From Urophycis tenuis (taxonomy: Eukaryota > Chordata > Actinopteri > Gadiformes > Phycidae), in the NCBI GenBank assembly GCA_036785325.1, contig JAXIVH010000012.1, forward strand, positions 2,198,642-2,262,641: DNA of 64,000 nucleotides. The letters are read 5' to 3'. The first letter of the stretch is position 1. Each line of letters begins with the position of its first letter. Shown piece after piece: positions 54,697-64,000 of this stretch. Below the pieces are notes generated by a model. It made no database searches. It was not told the origin of the DNA and saw nothing but the letters and a program-made list of their open reading frames with translations. The position numbers and the translations under genes were made by a program.

Positions 54697-55099
54697 ATAG
54701 TAATATGTTGTTTTCGGTTTGTTTGTGATGTTGAAGGGAGAGACACACATACAGCTCATCCTGTCTGGTGCCCCAGGACTCAGGATGGGATTTGAACCCA
54801 TGGATTTATTAAAGGGGAACGCTGATTGATGATGTAATATTGAGGGTTAGGATTTGGGCTCCTTATGAAGCACTACTTAAAGATGGAATATTGTGGTCTG
54901 CAATACCAGCTCCCTTTCTGTGAACATTGTCCTTCTCCCAGCTGGACCGATGACGTCAGTGGTTCTCCACGTTTTTTTGCCCAAAGAGTTGATAAAATAT
55001 CAGAGCCTGAGATTGGTGCTAAGCGGTTCACAGATTGTGTCTTCATCCAGCAGAACAGCCTCCAAGGTGGATCACTTCTCCTGATGTTGCTGCTAATGT
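54693..55099. other. No recognisable gene
   Basis: Unique-looking sequence. No support for a gene. Confidence 0.5.
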
Positions 55100-55315
55100 T
55101 CTGCTAATTGTTCTGTTACTAGTGGTTCTGTTACTAGATGTTCTTCTACTAGAGCTTCTGCTAGATGTTCTTCTAGTAGATGTTCTATGAGATTTTCTGA
55201 TAGATTTTCTTCTACTAGATGTTCTACTTGATGTTCTGATAGATGTTCTTCTACTAGATGTTCTCCTAATGTTCTGATAGATGTTCTTCTATTAGATGTT
55301 CTACTTGATGTAGAG
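55100..55315. repeat. Degenerate TAGATGTTCTTCTAC minisatellite
   Basis: About a dozen imperfect 12-15 bp units (TAGATGTTCTTCTAC, TGATAGATGTTC). Confidence 0.82.
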
Positions 55316-55772
55316 GTTTTTCATCATGCTGCTGCATCTCACCAGAACTTATATAACTTTATAACTTAGAACTTTCCAAACTGAAGACTTCCTGTTAACA
55401 CAGATGTCATGTATCATGGCTATCTGGAAGACAGCGTGTGAGAGTGAACACACAGAACACATTCCAGGAGCTTTGTTTGTACATCAGTTCCATACAGGGA
55501 AGATGCTAATAGTTATCAGGATGGATGGATAACAATTTGGTTTTGCTTTATTTTTTGTTTTTAAGAACATGCTCATTTTGATCAGCCAGAATCTAGAATA
55601 AAGTGGAGTTACTAAAGTGATTCATCCAGATTCAGATCCAGATCACTAAAAGTAAAGAAGTTCCCAGGCCTGACTCAACCTGTCAACTCTCAGAACACAG
55701 CAGTCCATCAGTTCAGTCCATCATTACTCAAGAGTTCTTGTGGGTGCTATAGTATATCACTCTAGAGTTCTT
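55316..55772. other. No recognisable gene
   Basis: Unique-looking AT-rich sequence with nothing recognised. Confidence 0.5.
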
Positions 55773-56277
55773 CTCCTTTTGGTCTGGGGTAAGCGGACAG
55801 CTAACCAGCTAGTGCTAACTAGGATAAGCAGGCGGGGTAATCAGCTAGCACTAACTAGGATAAGCAGGCGGGGTAATCAGCTAGCACTAACTAGGATAAG
55901 CAGGCAGACCAACCAGCTAGCACTTACTAGGATAAGCAGGCAGGCTAACCAGCTAGCACTTACAAGGATAAGCAGGCAGGCTAACCAGCTAGCACTTACT
56001 AGGATAAGCAGGCAGGCTAACCAGCTAGCACTTACTAGGATAAGCAGGCAGGCTAACCAGCTAGCACTTACAAGGATAAGCAGGCAGGCTAACCAGCTAG
56101 CACTTACTAGGTTAAGCAGGCAGGCTAACCAGCTAGCACTTACTAGGATAAGCAGGCAGGCTAACCAGCTAGCACTTACTAGGATAAGCAGGCAGGCTAA
56201 CCAGCTAGCACTTACTAGGATAAGCAGGCAGGCTAACCAGCTAGCACTTACTAGGATAAGCAGGCAGGCTAACCAGC
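55773..56277. repeat. 36-bp minisatellite, block A
   Basis: Border CTCCTTTTGGTCTGGGGTAA, then about 13 units of CTAACCAGCTAGCACTTACT then AGGATAAGCAGGCAGG. The 36-bp period keeps frames open on both strands (181 and 146 codons). These are not genes. Confidence 0.95.
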
Positions 56278-56739
56278 CCCCATAACATAGTGCTGAGTGG
56301 ATCCAGAGTGATGTCATGCGTGATGAATCCTTGTTCCTCGGCGCTGACTAATGGGAATCATACGGTGAAACACGCAAAGCGTCGAGCTGAATACGTCCTT
56401 CCTCAGGCTTTCATTTTAGTTTTCCTCATGCCAACTATTTCTCTGGCTGTCGGCAAACGGCTTTCATGAATAATTGAATCTCAGTCGTATCAAAGAAGGA
56501 AGTGTGAGGATTTGATCCATTCGTGTTCATGTTGCTCACCCATTTGGATAATTCTGTTTGTGACAACGCAATTTCCCCCAGATTTATGATGCACTTCCAC
56601 ACATCTCACAAACACACGACAAATAGTTTGGTGTTTTGGTTGTGAGACGCTCTGATCCTAATGCTGGATGACAGACGCTGGAGTCGCTCACTGAACCCTG
56701 CAAAACCTCCTTACCTTCCAGTGCACAACGCTGTAGACC
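56278..56739. other. Unique spacer, possible conserved non-coding DNA
   Basis: Single-copy-looking sequence between two arrays, with stretches such as GGCTGTCGGCAAACGGCTTT and CATGAATAATTGAATCTCAG. No coding signature. Conservation cannot be tested from one sequence. Confidence 0.35.
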
Positions 56740-57502
56740 CCGACACTGTTGTACCTGGTTCTCATACTGTGTTGTACCTGGTTCTCATACTGTGTTGTAC
56801 CTGGTTCTCATACTGTGTTGTACCTGGTTCTCATACACTGTTGTACCTGGTTCTCATACCCTGTTGTACCTGGTTCTCATACTGTGTTGTACCTGGTTCT
56901 CATACTGTGTTGTACCTGGTTCTCATACTGTGTTGTACCTGGTTCTCATACTGTGTTGTACCTGGTTCTCATACTGTGTTGTACCTGGTTCTCATACTGT
57001 GTTGTACCTGGTTCTCATACTGTGTTGTACCTGGTTCTCATACTGTGTTGTACCTGGTTCTCATACTGTGTTGTACCTGGTTCTCATACTGTGTTGTACC
57101 TGGTTCTCATACTGTGTTGTACCTGGTTCTCATACTGTGTTGTACCTGGTTCTCATACTGTGTTGTACCTGGTTCTCATACTGTGTTGTACCTGGTTCTC
57201 ATACACTGTTGTACCTGGTTCTCATACACTGTTGTACCTGGTTCTCATACTGTGTTGTACCTGGTTCTCATACACTGTTGTACCTGGTTCTCATACACTG
57301 TTGTACCTGGTTCTCATACTGTGTTGTACCTGGTTCTCATACTGTGTTGTACCTGGTTCTCATACACTGTTGTACCTGGTTCTCATACACTGTTGTACCT
57401 GGTTCTCATACTGTGTTGTACCTGGTTCTCATACTGTGTTGTACCTGGTTCTCATACACTGTTGTACCTGGTTCTCATACACTGTTGTACCTGGTTCTCA
57501 CA
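56740..57502. repeat. 23-bp minisatellite, about 33 units
   Basis: Unit TGTTGTACCTGGTTCTCATA then CTG, with CACTG/TGTG alternation. 23 is not a multiple of three, yet no frame contains a stop, so all three plus frames stay open (322, 257 and 253 codons). Confidence 0.97.
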
Positions 57503-57562
57503 CTCCTTTTGGTCTGGGATAAGCAGGCAGGCAAACCAGCTAGCACTAACTAGGATAAGCAG

Positions 57563-58539
57563 CAGTGTTGTGCAAGTTCATGCTTTTCATGAACTAGTTC
57601 AAAGTTCAGTTCACACATGTTCAAAGTGAACTGTTCACGTTCATAGTTCACCATTTCAATTTTGAACTTGTTCAAAGTTCAGTTCCGTGAGAAATGAAAA
57701 TGAAAGACGTGAAAATAAATGAACTTGTTTTTCATACTACCTTCTAGCCTAAAACTGTTCACTGTATACTAATTATGTGTTGTCCTCGTGAAATAGTAGA
57801 AGACTATTAGTAATATAAAGTGGTTTCCTTAATTTATGCTATTTAGCCTATTATCACCCTGCAATCAATAGCCACAATTACAGTGTTGTGCATGCAGTGA
57901 AATCAATTACTACTAGATCTTAAATTCTATCACACAAAATGGAAGTTTTTGACTCTCAAGGACTTGCATATATGTTTTCACACTGGACGGATGCTTCAAC
58001 TTGACGTGTCTTTTCAAATTCGAAATTGACGAGGTTGACGTTTGAACTTGTTTTTTCAGCGCAGGTGGACATAATTTGAATAGAAAGGTGAGGTTTTTAA
58101 CGTCGGAGTCTTTGTGAGACAATGAGAAAAAATCCTGTAAATAATCATACGTAGAGCCGGTATCATCTGATGTGATCTGTGTGTCTGCAACGTCTCTCCT
58201 TTCACTTCCACTTGTCATTGTTATGCTTGTGTGTGCAATGCATCGTGGGTAAGGTAGTGTGAAGCTGTGTAGTTTAAGAGTAGTGCCCGTAAAAAATGTT
58301 GGCATTGAGTGACAACGATGAAAAGTACGAGCAGACCGTGTCGCTCATTAGGAGAAAAAATAAATCTGTAACGGTTAATTTGACCTCAACAGTGGCGCTC
58401 ACTACACATAATCTGAATGAGTTCACGTTCAAGTTCTTTATTTACAAACATGTTGCGCATGTTGTTAGGTTCAAAGTTCACAGAAAAATGATTGTGTTCA
58501 ATGAACTCGTTCTTTTGAATTAGTTCATGCACAACACTG
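57563..58539 (-). mobile_element. hAT-superfamily element with perfect 8-bp target duplication
   Basis: 977 bp. Termini CAGTGTTGTGCA at 57563 and its exact complement ending at 58539 form a 12-bp inverted repeat. ATAAGCAG flanks both sides (57555-57562 and 58540-58547) and is part of the 36-bp minisatellite unit. Subterminal DNA is rich in GTTCA/TGAAC words. A BED-finger fragment lies on the minus strand. The transposase catalytic core is absent, so the copy is non-autonomous. Confidence 0.93.
57913..58305 (-). pseudogene. BED zinc-finger fragment of hAT transposase
   Basis: 130 codons on the minus strand. The segment FLFKLCPPALKKQVQTSTSS then ISNLKRHVKLKHPSSV has the BED-finger layout with KRHVKLKH as the histidine pair. 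The position expected to be the first cysteine is phenylalanine (FKLC instead of CKLC), so zinc binding is probably lost. The catalytic part that normally follows is deleted. Confidence 0.72.
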
Positions 58540-58620
58540 ATAAGCAGGCAGGCTAACCATCTAGCACTAACTAGGATAAGCAGGCAGGCTAACCAGCTAG
58601 CACTAACTAGGATAAGCACA

Positions 58621-59240
58621 GTGTGGTTCTCACACTGTGTTGATGGTCCTGGCTGAAGCTGCAGAGCAGCTCAGGTGGGTCCAGAACAACCTCGAAACCT
58701 TTTCCTTGATGAGAGTATCATTTAGTTGATGAGGAAAGGTCAGTGGAAGCTCGATGACTGCTGAGGAACGCCCCAGAGGGGCTGGTAGAGCGACTGGCCC
58801 TGAGTCCCTCTGTGATTGGCTGACATTTACCTGCAGCCGGCCGGAGCTTCTAATTGCCGGAATGCTACTTCAGAGCTACTTGGGCATTGGGCCAATCAGC
58901 TGTCTGCGTCTAGAGACCAATCAGATGTCTACGTCCAGTTTTGTGTACAATATTTACACGTCAAGCTGGTAGCTTTCAGAGCTGTAAGGAGACAGGAAGA
59001 TGCTTCAAACATAAAAGACTATCATGTATGAGAGAAATGTCAACAAAAGTTATAAGGAAGGTAAAGAGTGAACAGTACTGTACAGTACAGCACTGCAGAC
59101 CATTGGAAGTACTGATGTTATGTTATATGATATGTTATATTCCATATTATTCCTGTATCCCTCCCTCCTTCTGAGGCCCCCCGGTCCTCAGTCCTCACTG
59201 TGTGCGTGTGTGGTTGTGTGTGTGTGTGGTGGAAGCTGTT
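58621..59240. other. No recognisable gene
   Basis: Unique-looking sequence. The first 25 bases (GTGTGGTTCTCACACTGTGTTG) echo the 23-bp unit. Nothing else recognised. Confidence 0.5.
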
Positions 59241-59243
59241 ATA

Positions 59244-59246
<3 letters not shown>

Positions 59247-59303
<57 letters not shown>

Positions 59304-59358
59304 CAGTATATATATATATACATACATACATACATACATATAATACAATACAATACAT
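59247..59358. repeat. AT, ATAC and AATAC microsatellites
   Basis: AT run at about 59247-59299, ATACAT repeats at 59318-59340, AATAC repeats to 59358. Confidence 0.95.
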
Positions 59359-59811
59359 ATAAATACAAACTTGACAATGACCTCTCCTCTGGCCTCCTGG
59401 TGTTCTGTCCCACCTGGTGTATACATATATCCATATTATCAATGTATATTTATATTCATATATTTTCATTTTCATATGATTGTATATATAGATGACATAT
59501 TGTTCACCACTGTGGAACACAAACAACATATTTTCTATGAATATGAAGAAGATGTCTATAATATCCTGCTCTTCTTGAGGCCCTCCAGAGGAAAGGGGCT
59601 GTTTCATGTCATGCTTTTCAGGAACCTCTGCACCAGAAATCAATGTGTTATTCCGAGGTCTGCCCCCACATGGAGAGAGAATACTGCCACCCTGACCGGA
59701 CCCACGGCCTGGTTAGACAGACACCTTCTCTCACCAGGCCTAGACTCTCGGCTGCTGAGAGAGGGTTAGTCCTACCCAAGGTTAACCCCAGCCTACAGAT
59801 TATAGAGAGAC
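59359..59811. other. No recognisable gene
   Basis: AT-rich unique-looking sequence. No coding signature. Confidence 0.5.
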
Positions 59812-60018
<207 letters not shown>

Positions 60019-60404
60019 GGGTGTATTTGCAGGATTTTAGAAGACAGGAGGATCTCTCTGGACCACCCACAGAGCAGAAGAGTGTTTGTATTCTCTTCAT
60101 CATCTACTCCTGTCTGAGACCTTCTCCTCTCTCCCCCCCTATCTCCCCCATCTCTCCACTCTCCTCCCTTTCTCTGCTCCTCTGCCAGCTCCTCTGGGTT
60201 ATTGCTCCATGCCTATGGTCTTAATAATGCTTGATAATATTACGCAATAGAATATCCTATGATGATGTTATTATTTCATTAATTCTACAGTCACTGCCTT
60301 GGTTTTTGCTGATATTTTTCAGATTTGTTCATCTCGTAATATGTAAGTATATTTACTGTTTGGACGTCTCCTAGGCATGTCAGTGTTCAAGCAGAAGCTG
60401 CTGA

Positions 60405-61140
60405 AGACAGATAGACAGACAGACAGACAGACATACTTTAATGATCCCTGAGGGAAATTGCATGTGTTACAATACTCCAGGGAAAAAAGAAAGAGACAGA
60501 CACTCTACGTATAGTAGAGTATTAGAATATATAAATATATAATATAAACCCATGTACATACAAAAAATATATATAAAGAAATATAAAAATATACATAAAT
60601 GTACATCCATCCAGGCATACACTATAGAGGTAATAGCATACACAAAGATGTAGCATGTCGGATTTTGTAGTGGTAAAAATGACCAGTAATGCAATATAAA
60701 TAACCTGTTATGCAGCAGAAACTAAGATGAAAGTGACAAATTGTATAGTTTGACAACCACAGGCAGGAATGATTTCCTATGTCGCTCTGTGGTGCATCTC
60801 GGTGAGAGGAGTCTTCTGCTGAAGGTACTCTTCCGCTGAGCCAGGGTGGAAAAGAGAGGGTGAGAGGCATTGTCCATGATAGTCCGTAGCCTGGACAGCA
60901 TCCTCCTATCTGCCACGGTAGTTAGAGTGTCCAATTCCTCACCCACTACATCACCAGCCCTCTTGATGAGTCTATTAAGTCTATTGGTGTCCGCGACCCT
61001 CATCCCACTGCCACAGCATGTGACAGCGAAGAAGATCGCACTGGCAACCACAGACTCGTAGAACATCCTCAGCATTGTCCTGCAGATGTTGAAGGACCTT
61101 AGCCTCCTCAGAAAAAAGAGTCGGCTTTGGCCCTTCTTCT
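60405..61140 (-). pseudogene. Rex1-type LINE copy, strongly 5'-truncated
   Basis: Read on the minus strand it contains only the end of the protein: KKGQSR at the truncation point (61138), FFLRRLRSFNICR, MLRMFYESVVASAIFFAVTC, a VGEELDTLTT segment and RHRKSFLPVVVKLYN. The 3' end reads CAATTTCCCTCAGGGATCAT then TAAAGTATG and TCTG repeats at 60405. The C-terminal frame (61075-60722) is open. It is very similar to the copy at 51607-53950, so both derive from one subfamily. Confidence 0.88.
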
Positions 61141-61505
61141 AGACTCCGAGGTTCTCTGCTTCCTGTGGTTGGGATGTGAGCTGGGAGACGTATGGTGTGT
61201 CTGAAGCTCATTTACTCAACACTTTATCACATGGCTAGTTTGTACCTTTCCATAAATATTCAAATGGTACATAATTATTATTCCAGATGCATACATATTA
61301 TGCGGGCCTCCTGTAAGGACTGTGAAAGTGGCCCACTCCTCTGCAGCGTAATGACCCATGAAGGATCCTCTCTGGCAGCCAACATCTAAATCAAGACCCT
61401 GGCTCCTGGCCGGCCTGTAAAACCTGACAGGTGGCATAAGGACGAGACACAGCTGCTGGGTGCTGCTGCCAGGGTCAGGGTGCTGCCAGGGTCAGGGTGC
61501 TAGGA
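61141..61505. other. No recognisable gene
   Basis: Unique-looking AT-rich sequence, then a duplicated GGTGCTGCCAGGGTCA at about 61457-61498. Nothing coding. Confidence 0.5.
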
Positions 61506-61507
61506 TG

Positions 61508-61511
61508 GGTG

Positions 61512-61549
<38 letters not shown>

Positions 61550-61655
61550 GAGGCAGGCAGGGAGGCAGACAGACAGACAGACAGACAGACAAAGAGGCAG
61601 GCAGGGAGGCAGATAGATAGACAGACAGACAGACAGAGAGATAGATTGACGAACG

Positions 61656-61697
<42 letters not shown>

Positions 61698-61702
61698 TAG
61701 AC

Positions 61703-61765
<63 letters not shown>

Positions 61766-61766
61766 G
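61508..61766. repeat. GACA/GATA compound microsatellite
   Basis: GACA runs with GGCAGGGAGGCA interruptions (61508-61700), then about 17 GATA units to 61766. Confidence 0.97.
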
Positions 61767-61917
61767 ACTTCCCTACATGTGATGAACACATAGCAACTTA
61801 AACCATCTCCAGGAAACGAGAAGAGCCTTGGCTGTCAGGGTCTTCTCTCATGTAGACGCAGCTCCTGGTAAGGCCATGAATCAGCTCTGTCAGTCCACAG
61901 TCCACTGGCTGTCCTAC

Positions 61918-62165
61918 TGCAGGGTGCACGGTGTCCCACTGCAGGTTGCAGTATCCCACTGCAAGGGGCACAGTCCTTCACTGCAGGTGCACAGTGTCCC
62001 AATGCAGGGTGCACAGTGTCCCACTGCAGGGTGCAGTATCCCACTGCAGGGGGCACAGTACTCCACTGCAGGTGCACAGTGTCCCACTGCAGGGTGCATT
62101 ATCCCACTGCAGGGGGCACAGTACTCCACTCCAGGTGCACAGTGTCCCACTGCAGGGTGCATGTA
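61918..62165. repeat. 21-25 bp minisatellite with CTGCAG
   Basis: About eleven units of GTGCACAGTGTCCCACTGCA then GG, with GGGGCACAGTACTCCACTGC variants. Confidence 0.93.
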
Positions 62166-62811
62166 GGGTGGAGGGGTGGGGGTGCAGTGGTGGTCTGTAT
62201 GAAGAAGAACAATTTGGTGGTTTGTAAATAGCTCTCATCACAAATACACACAGGAAAGAAGAGGAAGGAGAGGAGGAGGAGAGATGGAAGACGCTGTGGG
62301 TCTCCTCAAGTTTCTGCTCTCCTGTTTGCATCTGAACCAAACGCTGCTCCTCACTGCTCCTCGCTGCTCCTCATGTGGTTTTCCGCTGTGCGTTAGATCC
62401 ACGGTTCCTCCTCCTGGAGGAGGCACCCTCTGGGTTATGCAGCATCTCCTTTCATCTCCTCTTTAGGTGGGGAGTAACGCTGTGTCCTTCCTGCTGAGCG
62501 AGGAGGAGGAACGAGGAGGAGTATCCATGTTGTAACCTGTGTCACACAAACCAGGATGTATTTCATTACCCTGCTAATGAACACAAATGTAAACACCCTT
62601 TATGACATGCTTTGTATAATTAATATCCTATTTGGAAATGCACCATTGCACAGCTTATTAATATTTCAACTCTCTTCTGCATTCTGAGAGTCTACCATTT
62701 AGGAATTCACACCAAGTGAAGTCAGAACCTCCTCCTGAGATCCACTGCACTCAGCACACCTTGTAATGCAGTGGTCCTGCCTACAGTTGTACTGTACAGT
62801 GGGCTGTCCCC
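62166..62811. other. Unique spacer
   Basis: No gene recognised. 62545-62710 is AT-rich non-repetitive sequence (ATTACCCTGCTAATGAACAC; TAATTAATATCCTATTTGGA) that could be conserved non-coding DNA. Confidence 0.4.
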
Positions 62812-62838
62812 CTCACACACACACACACATACACACAA

Positions 62839-62907
<69 letters not shown>

Positions 62908-63081
62908 ACACACACACTACACACACACACCCCACACACACACAAACACACACACACACACACCACACACCACACACACACACACACACTACACACACAC
63001 ACACACCCCACACACACACCACACACACACATACAAACACACACTACCCACACACACACACACACACACCACACACACACA

Positions 63082-63137
<56 letters not shown>

Positions 63138-63346
63138 ACACACACACACACAAACACACACCGCACACACACACACACACACCACACACACACACACACC
63201 ACACACACACACACATACACACCACACCACACATACACACACACAACACACACACACACCCCACGGACACACACAAACAAACACCACACACACACACACA
63301 CACACACACACACCAAACACACACACCACACACACACACACACACA
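62812..63346. repeat. AC-rich cryptic microsatellite
   Basis: A pure AC tract at about 62840-62902, then AC tracts broken by CC and AA shifts (CACACCACACAC, ACAAACACAC) through 63346. It yields His/Thr and Cys/Val open frames in several phases. Confidence 0.97.
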
Positions 63347-64000
63347 TGCATGTGTGAGTGGGGGGTTGACAGAAAAGGAGGGGATTCTGTGGGTGCCTGA
63401 CCCCCTAACGAGGTCTGTGTACGGTCGTTAAGAGGTGTAATTGATTGTTTATACACCAATCAGGGATTGCCTTGTTGCTGCTGTGGACATCATTCATCAC
63501 TCAAATGTTTTATTCTAACCATGGGGAGGAGGAGAGGGGGTGGGTGTAGTGGAGCATATAGAGAGAGGAGGATATAGGGGGTAAAGGGGTAGGGAGGCTG
63601 AAGGCAGGAGTGGATGGAGAACCAGATGAGTAGAGAACAGAGACCCTCAGGTTCTCTGAGGTCCTTAAATGACATCATTAAGGGTGTGATTTTCCTTTGA
63701 TGGCCACACTCAGATGGTCCCTCTCCTCCATCAGCCATGTTTTCACATGAACTCTGAGCATGAATACAACAGAGAAGAGAGTGAGCTCATAGTGTCAATG
63801 GTGCACACCACCCAGGCTCCTCCAGAACCAGGACGCAGGGTGGAGATGTTCAAAGCTAGTTGACTGCAGAGTCTGAAGACAGTGGAGCAGGGTCTTCTCC
63901 TGAGTGTGGGTGGCTACTGTAACAGCTGTGCAGCCCCAGCCAGACTTATGTGATCACCACACACTCCACTGTGATCCATCTGTCTGTCATGACCTGGGTT
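63347..64000. other. No recognisable gene
   Basis: Unique-looking sequence to the window end. 63650-63770 (TTAAATGACATCATTAAGGG; TTTTCACATGAACTCTGAGC) is non-repetitive. No coding support. Confidence 0.45.

Larger units (their letters stand above)
57503..58620. repeat. 36-bp minisatellite, block B, split by hAT element
   Basis: The same CTCCTTTTGGTCTGGG border and 36-bp units as block A. One unit lies left of the transposon and about two and a half units right of it (58540-58618). Confidence 0.92.

Noticed and set aside
55740..56317. 181-codon plus and 146-codon minus frames
   Set aside because: Direct consequence of the 36-bp minisatellite period.
56661..57629. 322-codon frame starting in unique sequence
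   Set aside because: The unique N-terminal 25 codons match nothing known, and the rest is the 23-bp array, which is equally open in the other two frames.

Overview
This window looks like nuclear DNA of a ray-finned (teleost) fish. The evidence is the set of mobile elements: Rex1-type and L2-type LINEs, a CR1-like LINE, a Penelope-like element with a GIY-YIG nuclease, Tc1, hAT and PIF-Harbinger DNA transposons, and tRNA-derived SINEs with B boxes. The tandem-repeat load is very high (AC, AG, AT, GATA/GACA and many minisatellites). I see no rRNA, no functional tRNA, no CRISPR array and no prokaryotic operon. No host protein-coding gene can be supported. The only near-candidate is a CpG-rich stretch at 23255-23960 that could be a promoter or first exon.

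Layout. 1-7070: a hAT-like relic, a SINE with a perfect 12-bp target duplication, an L1/Tx1-like ORF1 relic, and a compound repeat ending in three hairpin-forming units. 7070-15050: a nested LINE stack, in which an old L2 copy is split by a CR1-like LINE and then by an almost intact Rex1, followed by a Tc1 relic. 15050-18280: SINEs, microsatellites and a 36/45-bp VNTR. 18280-20520: a hAT BED-finger relic carrying a near-perfect palindrome, then a 5'-truncated Penelope-like element. 20520-27720: minisatellite and microsatellite blocks around the CpG-rich stretch. 27860-37490: a roughly 20-bp A/C-rich satellite interrupted by a full-length L2 LINE with an intact 1058-codon ORF, and by a Harbinger element nested in a second DNA transposon. 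38075-48575: inverted satellite copies, a 45-bp minisatellite, two opposed arrays of one 20-bp unit, and an 18-bp minisatellite present as two apparently identical 1821-bp blocks. 48590-64000: two truncated Rex1 copies, interleaved 36-bp and 23-bp minisatellites with a hAT insertion bearing a perfect 8-bp target duplication, GATA/GACA repeats and AC repeats.

How the parts relate. There is no pathway or gene cluster here. The window is a record of transposon insertion, some of it datable by nesting, and of tandem-array expansion. Most long open frames are artefacts of tandem units that lack stop codons. The only long frame I regard as genuine, intact protein-coding sequence is the L2 endonuclease/reverse-transcriptase polyprotein at 29598-32774. 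Family names rest on recognition by eye; no database search was run.
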